From: Gammaproteobacteria bacterium | GTDB taxonomy: Bacteria > Pseudomonadota > Gammaproteobacteria > GCA-001735895 | NCBI GenBank assembly: GCA_018669845.1 | Contig: JABHSO010000025.1 | Location: 18,314-82,313 of the forward strand | Direction: 5' to 3' | Length of the DNA stretch: 64,000 nt | Part shown: positions 17,393 to 25,974 of the stretch, in pieces | Numbering within the stretch: the first letter of the stretch is position 1 | Layout of the letters: each line of letters starts with the position of its first letter | Made by a program: the position numbers and the translations under genes | Notes under the pieces: model-generated | Seen by the model: the letters and a program-made list of their open reading frames with translations, nothing else | Told to the model about the DNA's origin: nothing | Databases searched by the model: none

Positions 17393-19009
17393 ATGATTTC
17401 TAACATTTTACAGGATGCCAGTTTGGAAGAATCTACCGAAATTACTAAAAAAGCTAAAAAGAAAAAAAAGGCTGCATACAGTAAAGCTGTTGAAACCATG
17501 TATCGTAATTCTTACAGGGCACAGCTTGACCTAATCTCCCTGGCAGCCACTAAAGCCAATATCATGATTTCGTTAAATGGCTTCATTGTGTCAATTTTAA
17601 TGGTGTCAGGTTCTTTTATTTTTGTGAATGACCCTGGCTTCCTGGTTCCTGCAGTTATATTTTTACTGACATCCGCATCGTCCATTTATTTTGCTTTATC
17701 TTCTGCTTCTCCTGAGGCACCGGTAAAACGTAGAAGCCTGCTGAAGTGCCTGGTGGCCTATTTCACCGGCAAAGTAAGCCTGAAAGAGTTTAATGATTAT
17801 AGAGAAGCACCTAAAGATGTATTTGATCGTCAAAATTCTAATATCTTAATTTTTGAAGATTATGCCAAGGTATCTAAAAAGGTTTATCTGGAATGCATGG
17901 ATGAACTCATTAATGATCCTGATAAACTCTATGCCAAGATGAGCGACCAGCTTTATTATTTGGGTAAAGTAGCCGATAAAAAATATACTACTCTCAGGTA
18001 TTCTTACTCAATTTTTCGCTGGGGTTTGATTCTATCAATAATTGTTTTTTTAGTTATAAAGTCATTACACCTTCTTTTTCCTCATACCAGTGTGGCTTCC
18101 AGCGACATCATTGTTAATTCAGGAATCAAAACATTTGATAAAATTTATGAACCTTCTGGAGTCCAAAGCCTGTTAGATGGTCGTCTGGTTGTTATCGAAG
18201 ATGAAGCTTCGCAAGCCTTGCATGTTTTAGATATAAAACAGGATGGAAGTTTTAAAGAAAATAAGCGCCTGACTCAAAAATTAATGAAATCATTCAACAC
18301 TAAGTTAAATGATCTTGAAGGTGTAACCCTGGGGCCGGATGGTTATATCTATGCTATTACCTCTCACCAGAGAAATTTGAGTGGAGAAAGATCCTCTGAT
18401 CGAGAACAGTTAATTCGATTTAAAATTGAAGGGAATAGGATTATAGATGTGGGTAGTTATGGAAAACTGACCGATGATATTGAGCAGTCTGGCATTTTGG
18501 GCGAGGTTGATGAACAGGGTAATGGTGGAATAGTAAATATCAATATTGAATCATTGTGCTTTGACCGGGAAGGTAACTTATTGATCGGATTTAGAGCTCC
18601 TTTGAATTCTGAAAAAACTATAGTTGGTGTTTTAGAAAACCCAACGGATATCTTTGAATATAAAGCTAAACCAATAATTTCACCACAACCGTTACTGCTG
18701 GATTTATTTGGTGGGGGTATTCGTGCGATGTCTTATGATCGAATTTTAAGAGGGTACCTGATCAGTAATGAGATATACGGAATTAATAATAATAAAAAGA
18801 AAGTTTCTCAGATTTTATTCTGGGATGGTGAAAAAACACACCGTACGCATCGAATGGCTCAACCGGGGCTAAAAAATATAGAAGGCATAACTTCAGTGAG
18901 GTATGGCGACAATACCCGGATACTGTTGAGCAGTGATGATGGTAAAAAAGCTAAGGAGAAAACAGCCAGTTATTTGTTTCTGAAATATATTGAATTATCT
19001 GACAAATAA
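17393..19009 (+). CDS. Pycsar-effector-like (DUF5706) membrane domain fused to a DUF3616/SdiA-regulated-like propeller
   Basis: Protein of 538 residues in two parts. The first (about 30-225) looks like the DUF5706/PycTM fold. It has two adjacent helices beginning KANIMISLNGFIVSIL, ends the hairpin in IYFALSSASPEAP, and closes with YLGKVADKKYTTLRYSYSIF and a third helix at about 208-224. The second part (about 235-538) is predicted to lie in the periplasm and resembles DUF3616 or SdiA-regulated propellers (EPSGVQSLLDGRLVVIEDEA, LNDLEGVTLGPDGYIYAITS, NIEGITSVRYGD). A very basic stretch of Lys lies near the N-terminus. PycTM domains elsewhere are toxic effectors triggered by cyclic pyrimidines, but no cyclase gene is adjacent. 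The function of this fusion is unknown. Confidence 0.65.
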   Translation: MISNILQDASLEESTEITKKAKKKKKAAYSKAVETMYRNSYRAQLDLISLAATKANIMISLNGFIVSILMVSGSFIFVNDPGFLVPAVIFLLTSASSIYFALSSASPEAPVKRRSLLKCLVAYFTGKVSLKEFNDYREAPKDVFDRQNSNILIFEDYAKVSKKVYLECMDELINDPDKLYAKMSDQLYYLGKVADKKYTTLRYSYSIFRWGLILSIIVFLVIKSLHLLFPHTSVASSDIIVNSGIKTFDKIYEPSGVQSLLDGRLVVIEDEASQALHVLDIKQDGSFKENKRLTQKLMKSFNTKLNDLEGVTLGPDGYIYAITSHQRNLSGERSSDREQLIRFKIEGNRIIDVGSYGKLTDDIEQSGILGEVDEQGNGGIVNINIESLCFDREGNLLIGFRAPLNSEKTIVGVLENPTDIFEYKAKPIISPQPLLLDLFGGGIRAMSYDRILRGYLISNEIYGINNNKKKVSQILFWDGEKTHRTHRMAQPGLKNIEGITSVRYGDNTRILLSSDDGKKAKEKTASYLFLKYIELSDK

Positions 19010-19013
19010 TAAG

Positions 19014-20045
19014 TTATTTAGCCGGACGATATTCAAATTTAGCTCTAACTACACCATGATCTGATGAGCCATGCTTTTTATGGTCTTTTAAATGAAGGTG
19101 ATCATTATGCAGATCCATGCCTTTAAATGCCCATAATCTGAATTTTGAATTATCATAAAATTCCTGAGAAACCAGGATTTGATCTAGAGACTCATGTGTA
19201 TTTTTAAAAACATGAGTGTAGTAAATGTCTCTTAAACTACGATATTCCTGCAGTGTCTCTACGGTATATAAAGATGTATCACTACCTCCCTTAGAGTAGC
19301 CACTCAACAGGTAATTGGGTTGTTCGGTCAATATATTCAATGTGTTGCTATGTTGTGAGTCATTACAATCACCTAAAACCACGACCGGGTTTGAATTGTT
19401 TTTCATTTCATCGGTAAGCATCATGCGTAGTGCGGAAGCTTCGGCGGTTCTTCTGATAGTTGAAATTGCAGAACCTATGGATATTCGATGTTTTGAATAA
19501 TATTCATTGTTATCTTTGTACCATTTCTCCCTGTGAATATGGGTAGGACCTTTCGATTTAAAGTGCACCACATAAACTGAAATCACCTTTCCATTTTTAC
19601 GCGGACGAATTTTAAAGTGCAAAACAGGGCGTGAAAATTTATTGATTGAAACTGAGATGTTAGATGATTGGGCATCATCACCCCCACTAATCAACCTAAA
19701 ATCAGGTGGAAATTTATTAATCCATTCGGGTTGACCGACTAATAAATTATTTCGTACAGCTCCAGCACATACAATTTTGCCACTATGATTTTCAGGCACT
19801 AGTAACTGGTATTTAGAATCCAGGCCGGCTGAGATAAATACATCCTGTAGTGCCTGATGATGCCAGAGCTCCTGGAATCCCCAGACATCTGATTTTAGCT
19901 CTGTTAGTACTGAAGCGGTCCAGTCTACTTTTTTATCATAATCTGCCTGATTCCAGCCATCGGTATCTCTATAGATGGGCAAACCGGGTTTGTTGATGTT
20001 ATAGAGATTACAGGTTGCAAAGCTAATTTTAGTTCGAGCTGCCAT
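19014..20045 (-). CDS. Endonuclease/exonuclease/phosphatase family protein
   Basis: EEP-fold metal-dependent phosphodiesterase of 343 residues without a signal peptide. Visible motifs are ISFATCNLYNINKPG at the start, WGFQELWH (metal-binding Glu), VVVLGDCNDSQHS (catalytic Asp and Asn), SLDQILVS and the closing GSSDHGVV (Asp-His pair). The full set indicates an active enzyme, but DNA, lipid or nucleotide substrates cannot be told apart. A good GGAG site precedes ATG 20045. It ends five bases from the convergent DUF5706 fusion and lies downstream of the VOC gene on the same strand. Confidence 0.85.
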   Translation of the reverse strand: MAARTKISFATCNLYNINKPGLPIYRDTDGWNQADYDKKVDWTASVLTELKSDVWGFQELWHHQALQDVFISAGLDSKYQLLVPENHSGKIVCAGAVRNNLLVGQPEWINKFPPDFRLISGGDDAQSSNISVSINKFSRPVLHFKIRPRKNGKVISVYVVHFKSKGPTHIHREKWYKDNNEYYSKHRISIGSAISTIRRTAEASALRMMLTDEMKNNSNPVVVLGDCNDSQHSNTLNILTEQPNYLLSGYSKGGSDTSLYTVETLQEYRSLRDIYYTHVFKNTHESLDQILVSQEFYDNSKFRLWAFKGMDLHNDHLHLKDHKKHGSSDHGVVRAKFEYRPAK

Positions 20046-20083
20046 GTTTAGTACTCCTTACTTTTTGGCTGAAAATCTTTGGC

Positions 20084-20437
20084 TTACTTATCTGACCAGA
20101 CAGCATATTCATTTCCATTTGGATCGCTAAAATGAAAACGACGTCCACCTGGAAAAGTAAATATTGGTTTGATTATTAAGCCACCGGACTTTTCGATTTT
20201 TAACAGGGTGGCTTCGAGTTGATTACTATACAAAACGATAAGGGCACTGCCATTTTTAGTGTTGATAGATAATTCTGACTTGTAAAAACCACCGCTTAGA
20301 CCTGAATTTGAGAAAGCAGTATATTCAGGACCATAATCGGTGAATGACCAGCCAAACACTGAAGTAAAAAATGTTTTAGCTGTTTCGATGTTAACGGCAG
20401 GAAATTCTACGTAGTTAATTTTTTCATGGTTACTCAT
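20084..20437 (-). CDS. VOC family protein (glyoxalase/bleomycin-resistance fold)
   Basis: Protein of 117 residues forming one VOC module. It starts EKINYVEFPAVNIETAKTFF, continues VFGWSFTDYGPEYTAF and ends GGRRFHFSDPNGNEYAVWSD, the standard two-repeat beta-alpha pattern. Candidate metal ligands are the Glu near residue 11 and the Glu in GNEYAVW. The substrate is unknown. It is transcribed with the EEP-family gene 38 bases further on. Confidence 0.88.
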   Translation of the reverse strand: MSNHEKINYVEFPAVNIETAKTFFTSVFGWSFTDYGPEYTAFSNSGLSGGFYKSELSINTKNGSALIVLYSNQLEATLLKIEKSGGLIIKPIFTFPGGRRFHFSDPNGNEYAVWSDK

Positions 20438-20496
20438 TAAAATCTCCTGATTTTTAATGCTTAAACAAAAAATTACTGATCAGTTTCAGGCTTTAT

Positions 20497-20520
20497 CATA
20501 CTCTGTGTTTACAGAGTATG
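20497..20520 (-). terminator. Perfect 10-bp hairpin between TolR-like and VOC genes
   Basis: CATACTCTGT and ACAGAGTATG pair perfectly around a 4-base loop, about 25 bases after the TolR-like stop. There is no T-run on either side, so it is either a factor-assisted terminator, an mRNA-stabilising hairpin or an operator for the VOC gene. Confidence 0.45.
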
Positions 20521-20544
20521 AAATATCAGAGTAGGGTGAGCCCG

Positions 20545-21546
20545 CTACTGTTTTGAATTATCTAACTTGGTGTCACCCTGATAATAATAATCGTATCTAT
20601 CCAGTAGCCTTTTCATGAAGCCCCAGGCTTCGTTGTACGTTAGTCCACTGTTTTTAGGAATGATTATTTTAACGTATAAATCAGCACCTTTTTCTTTCTT
20701 CAATTGATCAAGTCTTTTTTCAACTTCAACCATTGATATGTCTCTGGAATTTTCATCACCAGGCTGCTTAAAGCGAATTATTTTACCGGCTTTCTCTTTG
20801 ACGTAGAAAACTTCAACAACGTACTTACCCTTTGCACTACGGGCAGGTTTGATGAGTTGGTCATATTTGGACTTAACCACTTCATATTCGCCCTTAAGCG
20901 TGAGTAACTGGCGGTTGTACTCGATTTTTTCCTGTTCTAGCAGGTCAATTTCCTGTGACTGTTGCTCGGTCGTTGCATTTAATGCAGCAATCTCTGCTGT
21001 GGCTAGTTTCAGTTCCATTTGAGCTGCATCAGCCATTAATCTCTGTTGTTCAAGCTGAAGCTTTAGTTCGTCCAGTTGATTGGCAAATTCTTCAGATTCG
21101 GCAGTAATGATATTGATTTTTAAACTTGCATCAGTTAATTCGGCCAGTTTATTTTGAATCAGTTTATTTAGTTGATCTTTATCAGATTTAAGCTCAGTAA
21201 TTGTCTGAAGTTTTTTGATATCTTCACGTTCTGCTTTTCTGAGTAATTCATCTTTTTTCAATAAACGTAAACGCAGAATGGAGTTCAGTTGCTCTGCATT
21301 GATCAGGCGTTCTTCGAGGGTGGCATTTTCCATGGTGGTTGTTTCAATCACCATGGCGGCCATTTTTTCAGCTTCAATACTATCCTGTAATTCTGCAACC
21401 AGATTATAGTTACGCACAATCAACAGGCTGGTGGCGAGTAGGAAAATCAATACCACCACCATCATGATGTCGGTAAAGGCGGGCCAGAATGAATCCCCGT
21501 TATCAGATTCCTGGCCGTGCGCTCCTATGGGTGCAAATGCACTCAT
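20545..21546 (-). CDS. TolR/MotB-like protein with long coiled coil
   Basis: Protein of 333 residues with a single N-terminal membrane helix (about 25-45). FWPAFTDIMMVVVLIFLLAT carries the Asp26 expected of MotB/TolR/ExbD-type proton-channel subunits. A long coiled coil fills about 50-230 (Glu/Leu/Gln-rich heptads). A C-terminal globular domain (about 240-325) contains LYVKIIIPKNSGLTYNEAWG, reminiscent of ExbD/TolR periplasmic domains; there is no OmpA peptidoglycan-binding motif. The start overlaps the stop of the TolQ-like gene by four bases, so the two are coupled. It is probably the partner of that channel, moving something in the envelope by proton motive force. Confidence 0.75.
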   Translation of the reverse strand: MSAFAPIGAHGQESDNGDSFWPAFTDIMMVVVLIFLLATSLLIVRNYNLVAELQDSIEAEKMAAMVIETTTMENATLEERLINAEQLNSILRLRLLKKDELLRKAEREDIKKLQTITELKSDKDQLNKLIQNKLAELTDASLKINIITAESEEFANQLDELKLQLEQQRLMADAAQMELKLATAEIAALNATTEQQSQEIDLLEQEKIEYNRQLLTLKGEYEVVKSKYDQLIKPARSAKGKYVVEVFYVKEKAGKIIRFKQPGDENSRDISMVEVEKRLDQLKKEKGADLYVKIIIPKNSGLTYNEAWGFMKRLLDRYDYYYQGDTKLDNSKQ

Positions 21547-22487
21547 TCTTGTCCTGGAGTAGGTGCCGGCAAACGGAAACCATCACGCAGGATTTTCTTA
21601 ATTGAAGAAATATCACTGGTAAGTTTATCCATCTGTTGTTTGTTGCTTTCTACAGACTGTTGCAGAGTCAATGCTGATGCCTTGTAGACTTCCTGAGTTT
21701 CAGTCATTTTTTCAGTCGCACGAATAACGCCTTTAATGAGGCCAGCCATCTGGTTGATAATGTCTTCACTGCGTTTAACAAATTTTGGAATGAGAAATAC
21801 TGATGTTAAATGTTCAATTCCACTGATTAAGTGAGTTTGTACATCTTTCACTCGCAGATAAAAATAACCAAATAGCACATAGCTGACAATGGCAGTAATG
21901 GTGGTTGATAGTGCTGTAGACATACCATGAATAACAAGACCCATGCCATCGAGACCAGTTCCTGCGGTTTCAATCAGATCAGAGGCGCCGAGAAGGGCGA
22001 TAGAAAGGGATACAATTGTACCAAATACACCGGTCAGAATAAGGATGTTATTGATAAAGCGAACCACACCCAATCGGGTACTTTCATCAGCCGTTAACAT
22101 GGCAGCCAGAGCATTATGGTTTATTTCTCCATGCGCCAAATTAATGGATTTCATGGTGGCGAAACGTTTTGCTATCAGACTGTGGGTATTTAAACCTTCG
22201 ATAGGGTCTTTGCGGATGGCTTCTACATTTTCGACAAAACCAGAGATTGCATTTTCTTCACGGCGATAACGTAATAAAAGTATAAACAGGTTGAGCAAAC
22301 CAAGAATTAATATGCCGGCAATGATGCTGTTTAAAATAATACCGGTATCGGTTTGTTGATTCTCAAGATAGAAATGCTTGAGGAAATCGACATTTATGGT
22401 TATAGCAACAGCTAATAATATAAGAGCAATAACAAACTGTAACAGGATGCGATTACTGAGTTTAATGAGTAGACGATGCGTATCCAT
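21543..22487 (-). CDS. MotA/TolQ/ExbB-family proton channel protein
   Basis: Inner-membrane protein of 314 residues. Helices lie at about 15-35, 50-72, 145-168 and 185-210. GVFGTIVSLSIALLGA and VIHGMSTALSTTITAIVSYV match the conserved third and fourth helices of the MotA/TolQ/ExbB family, including the Thr-rich proton-pathway face. Between helices 2 and 3 is a cytoplasmic loop, and the last 90 residues are amphipathic. With the adjacent TolR-like gene it should form a 5:2-type rotary or stator channel. The MlaC-like gene is 49 bases upstream in the same direction. It is neither a flagellar MotA nor a Zorya ZorA with a very long tail. Confidence 0.8.
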   Translation of the reverse strand: MDTHRLLIKLSNRILLQFVIALILLAVAITINVDFLKHFYLENQQTDTGIILNSIIAGILILGLLNLFILLLRYRREENAISGFVENVEAIRKDPIEGLNTHSLIAKRFATMKSINLAHGEINHNALAAMLTADESTRLGVVRFINNILILTGVFGTIVSLSIALLGASDLIETAGTGLDGMGLVIHGMSTALSTTITAIVSYVLFGYFYLRVKDVQTHLISGIEHLTSVFLIPKFVKRSEDIINQMAGLIKGVIRATEKMTETQEVYKASALTLQQSVESNKQQMDKLTSDISSIKKILRDGFRLPAPTPGQE

Positions 22488-22536
22488 AAAAAAACCGATT
22501 ATTTATAAGGCAAGTTTATCTGATGAAATGGTTAAT

Positions 22537-23157
22537 TTACTGCTGGGTTAAAGCTGCGTAGCCACGGCTACGAATCAGGTTTCTGAAGTAGGCGCGGTAA
22601 TAAGCGATAGCGCTATTTCCATTGGTGCCAACATCATACACTTTCCAGCCCTGAGGACCCTGCATGAAACGAAAATCAATTCGAATCGGGTAATTGGAGG
22701 AAGGAATAACTCGGGCAGTAACCACAACTTCTTCAAAACCCTGACGACGAGGAGGTAAAAATTCAACGCGGGGTTGAGCATCGCCATAAGCGCTAACGAT
22801 ACGCGCAAAAGCAGTAAAGAATAATTTTTTCAGGTTTGACTGGAATATATACTGTTGAGCGGAATTCATACGGTTGTAATGAAAACCGGCAGACCAGCGA
22901 GCCATTTGTTCAAAATCGAAAAAGGGAGACATCTGTGTATCCAGAAAATTAATCACTTTTTCCTGGTTATCAAATTCACCAGATTTCAGGTAATTCTGTA
23001 ACACTTTGATACCCATTTCGAGTAACTGTGCGGGTGATTGTTGATTGTAGTTTTGATATTGAGCATAAGGTCGAGAATAACCATACCCTTGTGCTGCTGC
23101 GTTAAAACTTATGAGACTGAACGTAAGACTAATGATGAGTAAGCTGAGACGTTTCAT
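22537..23157 (-). CDS. MlaC-like periplasmic phospholipid carrier family protein
   Basis: Secreted protein of about 206 residues with a cleavable signal (MKRLSLLIISLTFSLISFNA-AA) and a Tyr/Gln-rich linker. The MlaC/Ttg2D-type fold follows, with FLDTQMSPFFDFEQMARWSA, the helix LKKLFFTAFARIVSAYG, and strands VVVTARVIPSSNYPIRIDFR and QGWKVYDVGTNGNSAIAYYR. MlaC proteins carry phospholipids between membranes. ATG 23157 is chosen because it gives a normal signal peptide; an in-frame extension to 23229 would add 24 unlikely residues. No MlaABDEF genes are near, but a TolQ/TolR-like pair follows in the same operon. Confidence 0.8.
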   Translation of the reverse strand: MKRLSLLIISLTFSLISFNAAAQGYGYSRPYAQYQNYNQQSPAQLLEMGIKVLQNYLKSGEFDNQEKVINFLDTQMSPFFDFEQMARWSAGFHYNRMNSAQQYIFQSNLKKLFFTAFARIVSAYGDAQPRVEFLPPRRQGFEEVVVTARVIPSSNYPIRIDFRFMQGPQGWKVYDVGTNGNSAIAYYRAYFRNLIRSRGYAALTQQ

Positions 23158-23251
23158 GATTTTCTCTTTTAAATTAAGCGATTGAAAGAATGTTTTATCG
23201 ATGCACATAAAGAGGTTGCAGAAAAACATTTAAATACAAACTGAGTAGAGA

Positions 23252-23338
23252 TGGTACCAGTGGGCGGACTCGAACCGCCACGCTATTGCTAGCGGGGGAT
23301 TTTGAATCCCCTATGTCTACCAATTTCATCACACTGGC
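23252..23338 (-). tRNA. tRNA-Leu (anticodon CAA)
   Basis: An 87-base class II tRNA on the minus strand. The acceptor stem GCCAGTG/CACTGGT has a G-U first pair, the D-arm contains GGTAGAC, and the anticodon loop TTCAAAA sits in a GGGGA/TCCCC stem, giving anticodon CAA. There is a long variable arm (CGCTAGCAATAGCG), a T-arm with GTTCGAGTC, and an encoded CCA end. Confidence 0.95.
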
Positions 23339-23638
23339 TTAAACTCTTACATATGCTTACAAGAAGCAAAATACATAAATTCTGAATAGTTTAACGAGTC
23401 AAAGTGATGGCATACAATTTAAAATCTGCCGATTTACCTGTTCCGCTACCTCAAGAATATGGCAGAGGATTCTAATTGATAATTCTTCTAAGTGGTAGGG
23501 TTAAAACGACTATTTTTATAAACCATAACATCAATAATTTTTATTGGAATATATAAATTAACCATAGTCTGACGTTACATAATTTAACTTATGTAAAAAT
23601 ATGAGTATGATTGCGCCCCCAAAATAACCTGACCTGCT
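23339..23638 (-). other. Intergenic region with a degraded tRNA-Leu-like stretch
   Basis: About 300 bases between tRNA-Leu and queA. On the minus strand, 23415-23460 resembles the 5' half of a tRNA-Leu (GGTAGCGGAACAGGTAAATC, then an AGATTTTAAATT anticodon-like region). No matching acceptor or T-arm follows, so it looks like a decayed copy or a chance likeness. The rest is AT-rich and should carry promoters for both neighbours. Confidence 0.3.
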
Positions 23639-24685
23639 ATGAAATCTGCTGATTTTGATTACCAACTTCCCGAACACTTAATAGCTCAAAAGCCATTAAA
23701 GCAGCGTCAGTCCTCCAGACTTCTGGTATTGGACCCGAATCAACAGGATATTGTTGATGATAATTTTGCCAACTTTGAGTCCTGTGTTGAGGCTGGTGAT
23801 TTACTGGTTTTGAATGATACTCGTGTGTTTCCAGCTCGTTTATTTGGGCAAAAAGAAACCGGTGGCAAGATTGAAGTACTGGTTGAAAGATTAATTGATG
23901 ATTCGACTCTATTGGCCCATGTTAGATCCAGTAAATCACCTAAAGCAGGAACACGATTAATACTTGAAGATAATATCGAGTGTTTCGTGACAGGACGGCA
24001 GGATGAATTTTTTGTTTTACAGCAAAATAGTAAGTCGGACTGGCTTAGCCTGTTACAACAATTTGGGCATATGCCGTTACCTCCATATATTCAGCGTGCC
24101 GATGAAGAAAGTGATCGTGAACGCTATCAAACGGTATTTTCTCTAAAACCGGGTGCGGTAGCCGCTCCGACTGCCGGTCTGCACTTTGACCAGGTTATGC
24201 TGCAGAAGCTGAAAGATAAGGGTATTACAATCGCGTTTGTTACCCTGCATGTTGGAGCAGGAACTTTTCAGCCGGTCAGAGTCGATGATGTGTCTGAACA
24301 TATTATGCATGCTGAAGTGGTAGAAGTGTCAACTCAGGTTGTCGAGCAGGTAGCTGAGACAAAAGCCAATGGTGGAAGAGTGATTGCGATAGGCACAACG
24401 GTCGTTCGTAGCCTGGAGTCGGCAGCACAACAAGGTTCGCTTGAACCTTTTTCAGGTGATACTCGTTTGTTCATCACACCGGGTTTCGAGTTTAAGGTTG
24501 TGGATGCGATGTTAACCAACTTTCATTTACCACGTTCAACATTGTTGATGCTGGTGAGTGCGTTTGCAGGGCAAGAGTTCATGCTAAATGCTTATAATCA
24601 TGCCGTAGAGCAGCAATATCGTTTTTTCAGTTACGGTGATGCGATGTTCATAAAGAATAAAATTGCTCACCACGAAGCACACTAA
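23639..24685 (+). CDS. queA: S-adenosylmethionine:tRNA ribosyltransferase-isomerase
   Basis: Converts preQ1 in tRNA to epoxyqueuosine using the ribosyl part of SAM. The 348-residue length is typical. Landmarks are [19 protein letters not shown] at the start, [38 protein letters not shown], the [10 protein letters not shown] motif and the [15 protein letters not shown] block. It is followed by tgt, the usual partner in queuosine synthesis, with only a repeat element between them. Confidence 0.97.
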   Translation: MKSADFDYQLPEHLIAQKPLKQRQSSRLLVLDPNQQDIVDDNFANFESCVEAGDLLVLNDTRVFPARLFGQKETGGKIEVLVERLIDDSTLLAHVRSSKSPKAGTRLILEDNIECFVTGRQDEFFVLQQNSKSDWLSLLQQFGHMPLPPYIQRADEESDRERYQTVFSLKPGAVAAPTAGLHFDQVMLQKLKDKGITIAFVTLHVGAGTFQPVRVDDVSEHIMHAEVVEVSTQVVEQVAETKANGGRVIAIGTTVVRSLESAAQQGSLEPFSGDTRLFITPGFEFKVVDAMLTNFHLPRSTLLMLVSAFAGQEFMLNAYNHAVEQQYRFFSYGDAMFIKNKIAHHEAH

Positions 24686-24757
24686 GAACACGAAGAAAGA
24701 AATTGATTGTTTTTTAAATATAAATTCTTCGTGTTCTTCGTGCTCTTCGTGGTTAAA
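24666..24757. repeat. Dispersed inverted repeat, family A (copy 3)
   Basis: Left arm CACCACGAAGCACACTAAGA and on to ACACGAAG at 24669-24695; right arm CTTCGTGTTCTTCGTGCTCT, then TCGTGG, at 24727-24752. The left arm overlaps the last codons of queA. It matches the elements at 3983 and 10139 but has a shorter spacer. Confidence 0.8.
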
Positions 24758-24775
24758 ATGGTTTATATTTTTTAA

Positions 24776-25883
<1,108 letters not shown>

Positions 25884-25885
<2 letters not shown>

Positions 25886-25959
25886 TTTTTGGTGCGCACG
25901 GAGCACCCTACAGCGGTTCAGGTATATGGGTGTAGGGTGTGCCGTGCGCACCAAAAATT
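25884..25959. repeat. Long inverted repeat, family B (copy 1)
   Basis: Arms of about 29 bases, 25884-25912 and 25931-25959. The left begins AATTTTTGGTGCGCACGGAG and the right ends CCGTGCGCACCAAAAATT. They differ at only a few positions around an 18-base loop. The T-run and A-run at the two ends would let it work as a two-way terminator between tgt and the CoA-transferase gene. Confidence 0.85.
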
Positions 25960-25974
25960 AACCACTATCATCAT

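Noticed and set aside
17393-20437. Complete Pycsar anti-phage system
   Set aside because: No uridylate or cytidylate cyclase gene is present. The EEP and VOC genes are on the opposite strand, and the effector-like domain is joined to a periplasmic propeller.
20545-22487. Zorya anti-phage ZorAB motor
   Set aside because: The TolR/MotB-like protein has no OmpA peptidoglycan-binding domain, the channel protein has no very long cytoplasmic tail, and ZorC/D/E-type genes are missing. An MlaC-type gene is the actual neighbour.
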